Notes under the pieces: model-generated
Seen by the model: the letters and a program-made list of their open reading frames with translations, nothing else
Database searches by the model: none
Told to the model about the DNA's origin: nothing
Translations under genes and position numbers: made by a program
Shown here: positions 1 to 8,464 of the stretch, piece after piece
How the letters are laid out: the number at the start of each line of letters is the position of its first letter
How positions within the stretch are numbered: the first letter of the stretch is position 1
Assembly: GCA_046462535.1 (NCBI GenBank)
Contig: JBKGVF010000010.1
Coordinates: forward strand, 107,726 to 171,725
Length of the DNA: 64,000 nucleotides
Direction of reading: 5' to 3'
Source of the DNA: JAAZCI01 sp046462535
GTDB taxonomy: Bacteria; Pseudomonadota; Gammaproteobacteria; Cardiobacteriales; Wohlfahrtiimonadaceae

Positions 1-1
1 T

Positions 2-199
2 ATCCGCCGTATACGCAACTTCAAGAATCGTCTTCATGGTCGATTTGGTCTGCCTGCATATGAGGTAGATGAGTCCAATAGTTCTCTGGAGAGCTATCAA
101 TATCTATCCCCTTCAAAAAGGCAGAAACGAGGGGAGCTAGATGCACTTTCGGCAGCGATAATTATTGAGCGATGGTTTGCTGAAAAGCGTGGTTATTAG
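2..199 (+). CDS. C-terminal end of an unidentified protein (cut by window edge)
   Basis: An open frame enters from the left edge and ends at a TAG at 197-199, giving the last 65 residues of a protein. The piece is basic at its start (IRRIRNFKNR) and ends in SAAIIIERWFAEKRGY. I recognise no family. It reads in the same frame from the first base without a stop and codon use resembles the neighbours, so it is probably a real gene end and not chance. The start and most of the gene lie outside the window. Confidence 0.5.
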   Translation: MRRIRNFKNRLHGRFGLPAYEVDESNSSLESYQYLSPSKRQKRGELDALSAAIIIERWFAEKRGY

Positions 200-388
200 G
201 GGTTGATAATCCACTCCTGATCCTCTCTTCTGAGAACTGCTCTAAGATAATCAACCAGCTCTATTAAATTTATGACAAGTATCATCTTATATGCCATCTT
301 TTCCCACTCCTAGCCCTACATTCGCTATGATCATAGATTATTAAAGTGACTAATAATTTATCGCTCATTAAGTGAAGGAGGTTGCTAC

Positions 389-985
389 ATGTCTCTGTTA
401 GAAGTGGAAAGTACCCTAAGAATTTGTCGATATATTGGGAATCTCCCCCCATTCACTTCTGACACATTAATAATGCTTACAGAGCCAAAGTTAGGCTCAC
501 CAAAGGAGATTGATCAGGAGAAGATCCTCTTCTATCGGCAAGCTTTAGAAGAGGCAAAAGCGATTCCTCTCGATGATCTCTTTAAAATACGCATTACTCT
601 CTGCCTTGAGGCTGATCCTCACGAGCAATATAATCATTTTATTAAGCTAATGGGGATTACAGAGGAATTTAAAACCATTGTCTCTGCAACACTAATTAAA
701 AGTTACCTCATTAATAGCATCGACGCCATTCTCTATCAGCTAGCCATTGAGAATGGGCAAGAACTCTTTTATGAAATTAAAGAGTTTCTTTATTACACAG
801 AAGATTACAGAGATCAACTCTCACTCTTTATCGAATTACGCAAAAACTTTATCTACATGAGAAAAAACTCATTACAAAAACTTCTTATCGAGGAGCATCA
901 ATCCTCTAAGCGATTTTTAAAGGGGTTATATGCTATCTATGACACAGCGCTCCTCTATTTTGAAAAGCAAAAAAAGCATGCTTAA
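389..985 (+). CDS. Hypothetical protein, 198 aa
   Basis: I do not recognise this protein. It is predicted mostly helical and soluble, with no signal peptide or membrane segment; the C-terminal half is rich in Lys, Glu, Tyr and Leu. A strong ribosome binding site (AAGGAGG) sits 8 bases before the ATG, so the start is well supported. It stands alone, with a gap of about 190 bases upstream and a hairpin terminator just downstream shared with the converging transporter gene. The good initiation signal and intact frame say it is expressed; function is unknown. Confidence 0.7.
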   Translation: MSLLEVESTLRICRYIGNLPPFTSDTLIMLTEPKLGSPKEIDQEKILFYRQALEEAKAIPLDDLFKIRITLCLEADPHEQYNHFIKLMGITEEFKTIVSATLIKSYLINSIDAILYQLAIENGQELFYEIKEFLYYTEDYRDQLSLFIELRKNFIYMRKNSLQKLLIEEHQSSKRFLKGLYAIYDTALLYFEKQKKHA

Positions 986-1004
986 ATATTAAAAATATGA
1001 AAAA

Positions 1005-1024
1005 GGGCTCTAAAGTTAGAGCCC
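1005..1024. terminator. Bidirectional hairpin terminator
   Basis: An 8-9 bp stem (GGGCTCTA pairing with TAGAGCCC) lies between two convergent genes. On the minus strand it is followed by a run of five T, so it fits best as the terminator of the SLC13-type transporter gene; it can also stop the upstream plus-strand gene. Confidence 0.75.
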
Positions 1025-1045
1025 TTCTCTACAACATCTCTCCCT

Positions 1046-2896
1046 TTAAAAAGGGAAGATAATAGGCACTAATGCCACAGTAATAACCATAACTATGAGC
1101 GTGAACGGCACCCCTATTTTTACAAAGTCAAAGAAGTTATACCCTCCAGGCGCAACTACTAAGGTATTAACAGGTGAAGAGACTGGGGTCATAAAGGCTC
1201 CCGATGCGGCCACAATAATAGCCATAGCAAATGGATAAGGGGATGCATCAACTTGCTGAGCTACATTAATCGCAATAGGTGCTAATAATAGAGCTGTCGC
1301 AGTATTAGAGACAAATAGTCCTATTGTAGCAGCCAATGCAAAGAGAGCTCCCATGATGAGACGTGGATTAGAGTCCCCAAAGATATTTAGTAAGCCCTCT
1401 ACAGCCATATCAATGCCCCCGGTATTCTCCAGCGCTAATGCAAATGGGAACATTCCTACAATCAGAATTAGACTCTGCCAATGAATTGATTGGTAGGCAC
1501 TCTCCATATCGATACATCGAAATGCCCCCATTAAGAGACATCCAATAAGTGCCGCAATCACATTTGGAATAACGCCAGAGATCATCAGCGAGATAGTAAT
1601 AATTAATGCTAGGACCGCAAAAGGAGCACGACTCATTGCCGGAGCTACCTCATCCACCTCTGCTGGCACACTAAGAACAAGAAAATCTTGATTTAATGTC
1701 TGAAGCTTCTTAATTGCTTGCCACGTTCCAATGACTAAAAGTGTATCACCAGATTTAAGCTTCTCATCTAAAAGCTCCTTCTCCAGAGATTCTCTATTGC
1801 GGCGTAATCCCACAACATTTAGATGATAGGTTGATCGAAATGCACTCTCATAGATTGTTTTATCAATGAGTGACGATTCCGGTGGTATCGCAACCTCAAC
1901 CATTCCTATTGTTCGCGATTGATCTGTGAAGTAGTCTCCAGAAAATGGAACCGTTGATAATCCGAACTTTTTACAGAACTCACCGACACGATCTTGATAG
2001 AAAAAATCCATAAGGAGAATATCATCTTCACGGATCTCTCGATCAGGCATAGCATCGATAATATCGTGTGTAAAACGAGATGCACGCTCAATAGCAATGA
2101 TATTTGCACCGTATAGAACACGAAGATTAAGCTGCTTTATCGTCTTACCGATAAAGGGAGAGCCCTTATTAACGCGTATACGACGGTTACGTCCTGTTAA
2201 CTTATAATCACGAATGAAATCATAGAGATTTCGGCGCCCTTTTTGAGCCACACCAGTACTTTTAGCGCCCTTCTTTAAAAATCGTCGAGCAAAGAGCATA
2301 TAAAAAACACCCACTACCAACATACTCAAACCAATAGGGGTAACAGAGAAGAAGCCAAGAGGATCATAACCTGCTTGTTCTAACCCACTACTGACAACTA
2401 AGTTTGGTGCTGTTGAGACTAGTGTTAACATTCCACTAATTAATCCAGCAAAGCTAAGCGGCATCATTAAACCACTAGGACTCAGATTCATTTTGACTGC
2501 AATACTTAGCACTATCGGAATAAAAATTGCTACCACACCTGTTGAGCTCATAACAGAACCCAATAGAGCCACAGCGAGCATCAGAAAAACGACTAATCGA
2601 ATCTCATCATTCTTTGCTTTTTTAATGAGCCAATCACCTACTCGATAGGCAATTCCTGTTCGCACCAACCCTGTACCTATAACAAAAAATGCCGCAACTA
2701 AAATAACACTACTATCACTAAATCCTTGGAGGGCCTCCTCTAAACTAACTAGAGGCTCAATAGGTAATACTTTATGGATTGTAGGCAAAACAACAATGGC
2801 TATTAATGCAACAACATCCATTCTTGGCTTATTTCGTACAAAAGCAATAACAGCCAAACTGAGCAGAGATAAAACGGTGATGAGTTCTAGAGTCAT
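1046..2896 (-). CDS. SLC13/DASS-type permease with two RCK-C (TrkA-C) domains
   Basis: This is a 616-residue inner-membrane transporter of the divalent anion/sodium symporter superfamily. The first 205 residues hold about six membrane helices. Two TrkA-C type regulatory domains follow (about 220-300 and 325-405), recognisable by segments such as GKTIKQLNLRVLYGANIIAI and the matching second copy. A second membrane block runs from about 420 to the end, including the SNTATALLLAPI and SSPVNTLVVAPGGY stretches typical of the family. The domain order (membrane, RCK-C x2, membrane) is that of YfbS-like permeases. The substrate (dicarboxylate, sulfate or similar) cannot be read from sequence. It is a single-gene unit. 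Confidence 0.85.
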   Translation of the reverse strand: MTLELITVLSLLSLAVIAFVRNKPRMDVVALIAIVVLPTIHKVLPIEPLVSLEEALQGFSDSSVILVAAFFVIGTGLVRTGIAYRVGDWLIKKAKNDEIRLVVFLMLAVALLGSVMSSTGVVAIFIPIVLSIAVKMNLSPSGLMMPLSFAGLISGMLTLVSTAPNLVVSSGLEQAGYDPLGFFSVTPIGLSMLVVGVFYMLFARRFLKKGAKSTGVAQKGRRNLYDFIRDYKLTGRNRRIRVNKGSPFIGKTIKQLNLRVLYGANIIAIERASRFTHDIIDAMPDREIREDDILLMDFFYQDRVGEFCKKFGLSTVPFSGDYFTDQSRTIGMVEVAIPPESSLIDKTIYESAFRSTYHLNVVGLRRNRESLEKELLDEKLKSGDTLLVIGTWQAIKKLQTLNQDFLVLSVPAEVDEVAPAMSRAPFAVLALIITISLMISGVIPNVIAALIGCLLMGAFRCIDMESAYQSIHWQSLILIVGMFPFALALENTGGIDMAVEGLLNIFGDSNPRLIMGALFALAATIGLFVSNTATALLLAPIAINVAQQVDASPYPFAMAIIVAASGAFMTPVSSPVNTLVVAPGGYNFFDFVKIGVPFTLIVMVITVALVPIIFPF

Positions 2897-3003
2897 GTTC
2901 CATCCATCTAATTAAATAGAGAGTATAAATGAAAAATATATTGGTAAATAACCAACCCCATAATATGTAGTTAAAATAATACCACAGAGATATTATCCAG
3001 TAT

Positions 3004-3032
3004 CTTTATAATTAACCTTAGCAGGTTATAAT
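3004..3032 (+). promoter_or_regulatory. Candidate sigma70 promoter for the FrnE-like gene
   Basis: A perfect TATAAT at 3027-3032 lies about 50 bases before the FrnE-like start codon. The -35 position (CTTTAT at 17 bp spacing) is weak, so this is a tentative call based mainly on the -10 and its location. Confidence 0.35.
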
Positions 3033-3083
3033 AGCCTCCTTACCATCTTTTTATACATAATTGATAGGAATATATAAATATCT

Positions 3084-3737
3084 ATGGAAATTCATATTTG
3101 GTCTGACTTCTCCTGCCCTTTCTGTTATATCGGTAAACATAACTTGTTAACTGCAATTAAACGGCTCCCTAATGAACTTCAAAGTAGAATCGCTCTCTAT
3201 TATCGAAGCTTTGAACTCAATGTTGATGCACCCAACTATACAGATAAAAGCAGCGCTGAAGAGCTTGCAGAACGTTATGGGAGTGAGCCTGCTCAAGCAA
3301 AAGCTATGATGCAAAATGCCACCGAGATCGCTAAAGAGTTTGGCCTGACTCTAAATTACAATAAATCAATTCCTACAAGTACACTACTTGCACACCAAGT
3401 ACAACATTATGTGATGCAAAATGAACCAGCCTATAGTGATGCAACTGCTGAGCGACTCTTTAAAGCCTACTTTGTTGATGGACTCAATCTTGCTGATGAG
3501 GCAACGATATTATCTTTGGTAGAGGAGATTGGATTGAACCATAATGCAGTAGCTAAAGCACTCGAAGAGGAGCGCTATCTCAATCAGGTACGAGATGATG
3601 AGAGTATTGCTCATCAACTTGGAATTCAGAGTGTCCCCTTCTTTATCATCAATCAAGAGATGGTTATCGCCGGATCACAAACAACCGATGAGTTTGAGCA
3701 GTTCTTAAGGGCAGAGTTAGGTAAAGAGGGAGAGTAA
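3084..3737 (+). CDS. DsbA-family oxidoreductase, FrnE-like
   Basis: A 217-residue thioredoxin-fold protein of the DsbA/FrnE group (2-hydroxychromene-2-carboxylate isomerase/DsbA-like). The redox motif C11-P-F-C14 follows the first beta strand (HIWSDFSCPFCYIGK) and the cis-proline loop is seen near residue 185 (GIQSVPFFII). There is no signal peptide, so it should act in the cytoplasm, as FrnE-type proteins do, in thiol-disulfide exchange or oxidative stress. Length is typical. It ends 14 bases before the converging PagL-like gene. Confidence 0.85.
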   Translation: MEIHIWSDFSCPFCYIGKHNLLTAIKRLPNELQSRIALYYRSFELNVDAPNYTDKSSAEELAERYGSEPAQAKAMMQNATEIAKEFGLTLNYNKSIPTSTLLAHQVQHYVMQNEPAYSDATAERLFKAYFVDGLNLADEATILSLVEEIGLNHNAVAKALEEERYLNQVRDDESIAHQLGIQSVPFFIINQEMVIAGSQTTDEFEQFLRAELGKEGE

Positions 3738-3746
3738 AACTCCCTC
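3726..3746. terminator. Weak hairpin between convergent genes
   Basis: GAGGGAG pairs with CTCCCTC around a 7-base loop, overlapping the stop codon of the FrnE-like gene. It sits exactly between two convergent genes but has no T-tract on either strand, so terminator activity is uncertain. Confidence 0.35.
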
Positions 3747-3751
3747 CCCTA

Positions 3752-4282
3752 TTAAAACTGATGGGAATAATAGAGTGAATAACTCTCTATTCCCTGATTT
3801 GGGCGCTTAATACCGAGATTAGAATAATGTAACACTCTAAATCCTAAATGATGTCTCCCATCAAGGATCACCCCAAAACCAAGACGATCCTCAAAATTAA
3901 ATGCACTTCCTAAGCGTTTATCCCCCACACGAGTGTGATTAAAGAGGGATGCCCCCACCCCTGCTTCAATATAAGGCTGCAAACGTCCTGTATGCTCAAA
4001 TTTGTAAAGAAGTACCGGTGATATAGAGAGTGAATGTGTTGTCTGATTATAATCTCCACTTCCCCAATAAGTATAGGCACCACTCCAAAAACCTGTTAAG
4101 TATCCATAGGAACTTTCAAACCAACGTTTATCCCACGCTTTATTTAATGCAACTCGGTAGGTACTCTCCTTCTGCCCGGTTCGTCCAAAAGCCCCCTCAA
4201 GCTCCCATGAAAAAACCTGTAAAGGGAGCAATATAATAGTAAGGACGATTAGAGATCGCCGCCACCTTCTACGATTAATCAT
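3752..4282 (-). CDS. pagL: PagL-like lipid A 3-O-deacylase (outer membrane)
   Basis: A 176-residue protein with an N-terminal signal peptide (hydrophobic stretch, cleavage near residue 25) followed by alternating beta strands ending in an aromatic residue (YSHQF), as expected for a small outer-membrane barrel. The PagL catalytic triad His-x-Ser ... Glu is present: H152, S154 and E166, with the 14-residue His-Glu spacing of the known family. PagL removes the 3-O acyl chain of lipid A, modulating the outer membrane. It forms its own unit, convergent with the FrnE-like gene. The triad spacing is seen directly; activity is inferred. Confidence 0.8.
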   Translation of the reverse strand: MINRRRWRRSLIVLTIILLPLQVFSWELEGAFGRTGQKESTYRVALNKAWDKRWFESSYGYLTGFWSGAYTYWGSGDYNQTTHSLSISPVLLYKFEHTGRLQPYIEAGVGASLFNHTRVGDKRLGSAFNFEDRLGFGVILDGRHHLGFRVLHYSNLGIKRPNQGIESYSLYYSHQF

Positions 4283-4458
4283 GAATCTCCTCTTAAAATC
4301 ATAACGACAACAAAGTTGTCAATTATCGGAGCTCATGAAGAAGATGTCAATGAGAGGGGTAAACAATATACATTTTTTGCAACTATCGCTTAGATGTTAA
4401 GAGCATGCTATCCTATGCTCATTATCTACTCACTCTAGCTACAAAGGAAACAGAGGGA

Positions 4459-4950
4459 ATGATTCAAAATATATCACGTAATATTATATTGTTGCTCTTT
4501 ACACTTTTAATCGTGAGCTGCGCAGCTCCGTTAATTGAAGATTACCCCTATGAAGAGAGTGATCGACAAGCTGTATTACAAAATCCATCTCCTAATCAAT
4601 CGATAGAGGTTAATAAGAGTACAACCCAAATCATGGCAGAGAGCGATAGAATCTGCCAACGCATTAGCGAGATTCTCTTTAAAAGTGCTAGTCGACACGT
4701 TATTAGCAATAATCAGTTTACCTGTATCTATAATCAGTACCCTGCCATTGCCCCGACATTAGAAGAGCCTGATTATCTCCAGATTGTTTATAATTTCTCT
4801 ATCTCTCCTGGCAATTTAGGAATTAGTCGAGTTACTGGCAATAAAACCACCCACTATGTTAAAGGAGAGCGAAACATCATGAAGAGTGTTGTAGCCAATA
4901 AACAAGATGACCTTCTTACATTAAGACGAATACTCTCTGAGTTTGAATAG
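4459..4950 (+). CDS. Putative lipoprotein of unknown function
   Basis: The frame opens at 4405, but the ATG at 4459 is the better start. It is preceded by AAAGGA, and it places a textbook lipoprotein signal peptide at the N-terminus: a basic end, a hydrophobic core, then the lipobox LIVSC at about residues 17-21. The mature part (about 140 residues) is soluble with two further Cys. I recognise no domain. It ends 10 bases from the converging recJ. It is likely a membrane-anchored periplasmic protein with unknown role. Confidence 0.65.
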   Translation: MIQNISRNIILLLFTLLIVSCAAPLIEDYPYEESDRQAVLQNPSPNQSIEVNKSTTQIMAESDRICQRISEILFKSASRHVISNNQFTCIYNQYPAIAPTLEEPDYLQIVYNFSISPGNLGISRVTGNKTTHYVKGERNIMKSVVANKQDDLLTLRRILSEFE

Positions 4951-4960
4951 GTCACTCTTA

Positions 4961-6673
4961 TTAAGCGAGAGGCTCAAAGTGTTCAATGATTAATTGTAAA
5001 TCTTTGCGCCCTCGCCACTCATTAATATCGAGCTTAAATGCGCAGTGAATTCGAGTGACATTATCAATAAGTTGATGTGCTTGAAAAAAGGCTATCCCAT
5101 CAATAAAGTGATTATATTCTGGATGCTTTAACATAAATTTAAGATGTTGATTCTTTAAAATCCGAAAATTAACAATCTCAAAGATATCGTCAAACAGTGG
5201 TTCTGGAAAAGTGGCACCCCATGGAAAAGCCAATTTTAGCTGCTCTGCAACACGTAAGTTGTAGGCCTTCATAGGCAAAGAGCCATCACTTAGCAGTATC
5301 TGCTCAAAAAGCTCATGGTCAGCATGTTTTGCAATCTCTTTATCTATCAGCTGTTTAAAATCTTCGAAATGATCTTCCGGGAGGCTTAATCCTGCAGCCA
5401 TAGCATGCCCTCCGAAGGTGGCGATCAAGCCTCTATTTTCTGTAGCGACATTGCTAATCATATCCCGCAGGTGTATCCCATCAATAGAGCGCCCCGAACC
5501 TTTGATCATCCCCTCACTATCATAAGCAAAAATAAAGGTTGGACGAAAATATTGATCCTTAATACGTGATGCAACAATTCCGGTAATACCCTGATGCCAA
5601 GCCTCATCATAGAGTGAAATAGAGTAAAGAGCATCACTCTCATCTACCGTCAGCTCATCTAATACCTCATCTGCACTCACTCTTGCCTCCTGCTCTAAGG
5701 CTTTTCGCTCTTGATTTAATTGGTAGAGTTCACGAGCATATTGATCCGTCTCATTAGGATCATCCGATAAGAGCGCTTCAATCCCAATGGTCATATTATC
5801 AATACGTCCGGCAGCATTTAAGAGAGGGCCAATCGTAAACCCGATATCAGTCGTTGATAAGTTACGTTGATTCCGGCCAGTGATCCGAATTAATGATGAG
5901 ATCCCAGCAATGGTGGCCCCTGATCGAATCCGAGCCAATCCTTGCTGCACTAAGCGACGATTATTACTATCTAAGGGAACCATATCAGCTATAGTCCCTA
6001 CCGCAACGATATCAAGATAACGAGCTAAATTAGGGGCAGTTTCACGAGTAAAAGAGCCTGACTCAATTAGGGCTGCCCGAATACTTAAGAGTAGATAAAA
6101 AATAACCCCAACACCAGCTAATGCTTTACTTGGAAATGGATCTCCCACTAAATTTGGATTAACAATCGCATCGGCAGCAGGCAACTCCTCAGGGGGGAGG
6201 TGATGATCGGTAATAAGAACATCAATCCCCTTCTCCTTTGCTAAGGCGACCCCTTCGACATTAGAGATCCCATTATCTAAAGTTATGAGAAGATCAGGTT
6301 TATTATCTTGTAAAATTTTTTGTACTAAAGTTCGTGATAAACCATAACCATCTAATACTCGATGGGGCACCCGATAGGTAACATTTTTCGCACCAAACTC
6401 TCTTAAGATACGCATAGCAAGCGCTATACTAGTAGCGCCATCAACATCATAATCACCAACAAGTAGGATCTTTCGATCTTTTTCGATAGCATCAACAACT
6501 AACGCTGTCGCTTCTTCAATATTGCTTAAATCATGATAAGGGTGAAGATGGCGAAGTGAGAGATCAAAATCCTCTTCTGAGGTTATATTCCGTTTAGCTA
6601 AGATCTCCTGTATAAATGGGGGGTGCTGCTTACTTCGATAGTTATGGATAATATTTCTACGAATTATTTTCAT
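4961..6673 (-). CDS. recJ: Single-stranded-DNA-specific exonuclease RecJ
   Basis: RecJ degrades single-stranded DNA 5' to 3' in recombination and mismatch repair. The 570 residues carry the DHH phosphoesterase signatures: GDYDVDGATS near residue 75, TDHH near residue 158, and the downstream DHHA1-type glycine-rich segment ATFGGHAMAAGLSL around residue 415. Length and domain order fit the family. It is the last gene of a tusA, rpfE-like, recJ run, and its start overlaps the stop of the preceding gene by 4 bases (ATGA), indicating translational coupling. Confidence 0.95.
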   Translation of the reverse strand: MKIIRRNIIHNYRSKQHPPFIQEILAKRNITSEEDFDLSLRHLHPYHDLSNIEEATALVVDAIEKDRKILLVGDYDVDGATSIALAMRILREFGAKNVTYRVPHRVLDGYGLSRTLVQKILQDNKPDLLITLDNGISNVEGVALAKEKGIDVLITDHHLPPEELPAADAIVNPNLVGDPFPSKALAGVGVIFYLLLSIRAALIESGSFTRETAPNLARYLDIVAVGTIADMVPLDSNNRRLVQQGLARIRSGATIAGISSLIRITGRNQRNLSTTDIGFTIGPLLNAAGRIDNMTIGIEALLSDDPNETDQYARELYQLNQERKALEQEARVSADEVLDELTVDESDALYSISLYDEAWHQGITGIVASRIKDQYFRPTFIFAYDSEGMIKGSGRSIDGIHLRDMISNVATENRGLIATFGGHAMAAGLSLPEDHFEDFKQLIDKEIAKHADHELFEQILLSDGSLPMKAYNLRVAEQLKLAFPWGATFPEPLFDDIFEIVNFRILKNQHLKFMLKHPEYNHFIDGIAFFQAHQLIDNVTRIHCAFKLDINEWRGRKDLQLIIEHFEPLA

Positions 6674-7659
6674 TCACGCTCTCTATAATAGTACTTAATC
6701 TCTCCACGCTTAAAGGGAAGACGTAACCCTTTATCATAACGGTAAATATTCCCAATTAAATCATCAATGATAATCTCATCTACCAACCCACTCTTAATGC
6801 CCTCCATCATCGGTGCTAAATAAGTTTCGACAAAAAGCTCCCTTGCTTTAAACCATAGTCTAAAACGTTGCTCTGATAATGCCCGATAGAGCGAATCATC
6901 GACTAAAGAGAGTTGTGGATGATTGACAAACATCTGACTAGGATCTGCTAAGAGGTAGCTCTGCTTAAAGAAAGAGAGACGTAGATGCTCACCTAACCCC
7001 CTAAAAAGAACATTATCCGAAAATACAGCGCTAAACTTTGGGGTTCCCATCACCCTCATAGCATCACGAGCACCCCATGGCCAGAGTAGCCTTATTGGAC
7101 GCTGTAGCTGCTTCTCCTTAGAATACAGCTCTAACCATCGCCGAGCCTCATTTAATCGCCCTTGCCAGATTGGAGCATCACGACCGGTAAATCGGAGTTG
7201 GTAAGGGTTGAGCTCATCTCCCCAATAGCGCATTAACGGAGTGCTACGTATATTACGATGCCCCCCTAAAGACATATACCAATTACCACGACTACTAACG
7301 ATAGAGTCTTCAGCATAACTAAATTCTTGGGCAAAATCCTTCGCAAGTTCTCGGATAAGGTCCACATCGTAATTGATATAGTTATTCTGATCTATTAGCG
7401 ATATTTTAAGCCAATCTAGAGAGTTAATCTGCAGCCCCTCACCGCGGATACCTAAATATGCCCAAGAGGCGTGATCATCCACTTTAAAGTGGTGCTCCAT
7501 CATACCTCTAAAGCCTGGTGACCGCTCCTCACGACGTGCAAAATTAAAAAACTCTTGGAGTAGTGGGTTTCGCTCCCGTAACTTAAGTCGCTTCTGCCAG
7601 CGTCGAGGGAAGACACCAGCAATACCAGGTAGGATAAAGAGAATTGTGCGCTTCATCAT
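6670..7659 (-). CDS. RpfE-like conserved protein (recJ neighbour)
   Basis: A 329-residue protein with no clear catalytic motif that I can name. The features I can see are a Gly/Trp-rich core (SSRGNWYMSLGG, LLWPWGARDA), an Arg-rich N-terminus and a C-terminal charged tail. Its position directly upstream of recJ, with a 4-base overlap, matches the RpfE-type (COG4255-like) genes known next to recJ in Xanthomonas and Neisseria. The family has been related to phosphoglycerate-mutase/alkaline-phosphatase-like folds, but I cannot confirm metal ligands here. The family assignment is inferred from context and general resemblance; function unknown. Confidence 0.5.
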   Translation of the reverse strand: MMKRTILFILPGIAGVFPRRWQKRLKLRERNPLLQEFFNFARREERSPGFRGMMEHHFKVDDHASWAYLGIRGEGLQINSLDWLKISLIDQNNYINYDVDLIRELAKDFAQEFSYAEDSIVSSRGNWYMSLGGHRNIRSTPLMRYWGDELNPYQLRFTGRDAPIWQGRLNEARRWLELYSKEKQLQRPIRLLWPWGARDAMRVMGTPKFSAVFSDNVLFRGLGEHLRLSFFKQSYLLADPSQMFVNHPQLSLVDDSLYRALSEQRFRLWFKARELFVETYLAPMMEGIKSGLVDEIIIDDLIGNIYRYDKGLRLPFKRGEIKYYYRERE

Positions 7660-7665
7660 TTGCCA

Positions 7666-7896
7666 CTACCCCTTCTCAATTAAGAACTCAAATCGCTCAT
7701 CATAATCATTAAAACTGATTAATTTATGTTCGGAGCGCGCTAAATAAGCTTTAAAATCAATCTCAGCGTGAGGATCTGTAGCAATCACCCTTAACTGTGC
7801 CCCTTTAGGTAGCGACTGCAGTTTCTGCTTTGTCTTTAATATAGGCATAGGGCAGCGCAAACCAGCTAAATCTAACTGACAAACCTCATTACTCAC
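7666..7896 (-). CDS. tusA: TusA-family sulfurtransferase
   Basis: A small sulfur-carrier protein (about 76 residues) with the family signature DLxGLRCPMPILK; the active Cys is residue 15 if the GTG at 7896 is the start. An in-frame TTG at 7914 would add six residues, but the GTG has a G-rich binding site (GGGGGC) at the right distance and gives the usual family N-terminus. TusA relays persulfide sulfur for tRNA thiolation and other sulfur transfers. It is the first gene of an operon with the rpfE-like gene (9 bases or less away) and recJ. Confidence 0.85.
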   Translation of the reverse strand: MSNEVCQLDLAGLRCPMPILKTKQKLQSLPKGAQLRVIATDPHAEIDFKAYLARSEHKLISFNDYDERFEFLIEKG

Positions 7897-7978
7897 TCTT
7901 AGCCCCCAACTCAAATAGATAGTAAAAATATAATCCTTTAATCTTATAAACGCCCCTATTTAGCTGGGATCTCCTCCA

Positions 7979-8464
7979 TCAGCTAAAGATGTTTTCGGCA
8001 AAGGTATAAGCCATAATAATAGCATCTTCTCGGCAATTATTTAACGTAGGATAATAATTTTTACGGTGCCCAATCTGATTAAATCCTAAATGAGTATAAA
8101 GATTATGGGCAATCTTATTACTCTGTCTAACCTCTAAAAAGAGGGTGAAATACCCCTGACTCTCTAAAAAATTGAGTAACTCCCTCATTAAGAGTCCCCC
8201 ATACCCCTTCCCTTGCTCCTTCGGATCGATGGCAATATTTAAGAGATGTGCTTCATCTAATATAGTCGAAATAAATGCAAAACCGATCACCCTATTTGCT
8301 ACGACTAACTTTATTTGATAGCCCTGCATAGCAAATAAACTCTCCATAGTCGCTCGTTCCCATGGAATTGGGTGTGCTCTCCTCTCTATTTTATAGATAT
8401 AATCTAGCTCATCGAAAGTGATTGGTAATATCTGATATCCGCTTCGCTTTATGGTAAAACTCAT
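7979..8464 (-). CDS. rimI: Ribosomal-protein alanine N-acetyltransferase RimI
   Basis: A GNAT acetyltransferase of 161 residues that acetylates the N-terminus of ribosomal protein S18. The acetyl-CoA loop (EQGKGYGGLLM) is at about residues 83-93, and the RimI-type segment LEVRQSNKIAHNLYTHLGF follows. The gene overlaps the end of the UDG-like gene by 4 bases (ATGA). In many gammaproteobacteria rimI follows a UDG/DNA-polymerase-like gene, as it does here, which supports the call. Confidence 0.85.
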   Translation of the reverse strand: MSFTIKRSGYQILPITFDELDYIYKIERRAHPIPWERATMESLFAMQGYQIKLVVANRVIGFAFISTILDEAHLLNIAIDPKEQGKGYGGLLMRELLNFLESQGYFTLFLEVRQSNKIAHNLYTHLGFNQIGHRKNYYPTLNNCREDAIIMAYTFAENIFS

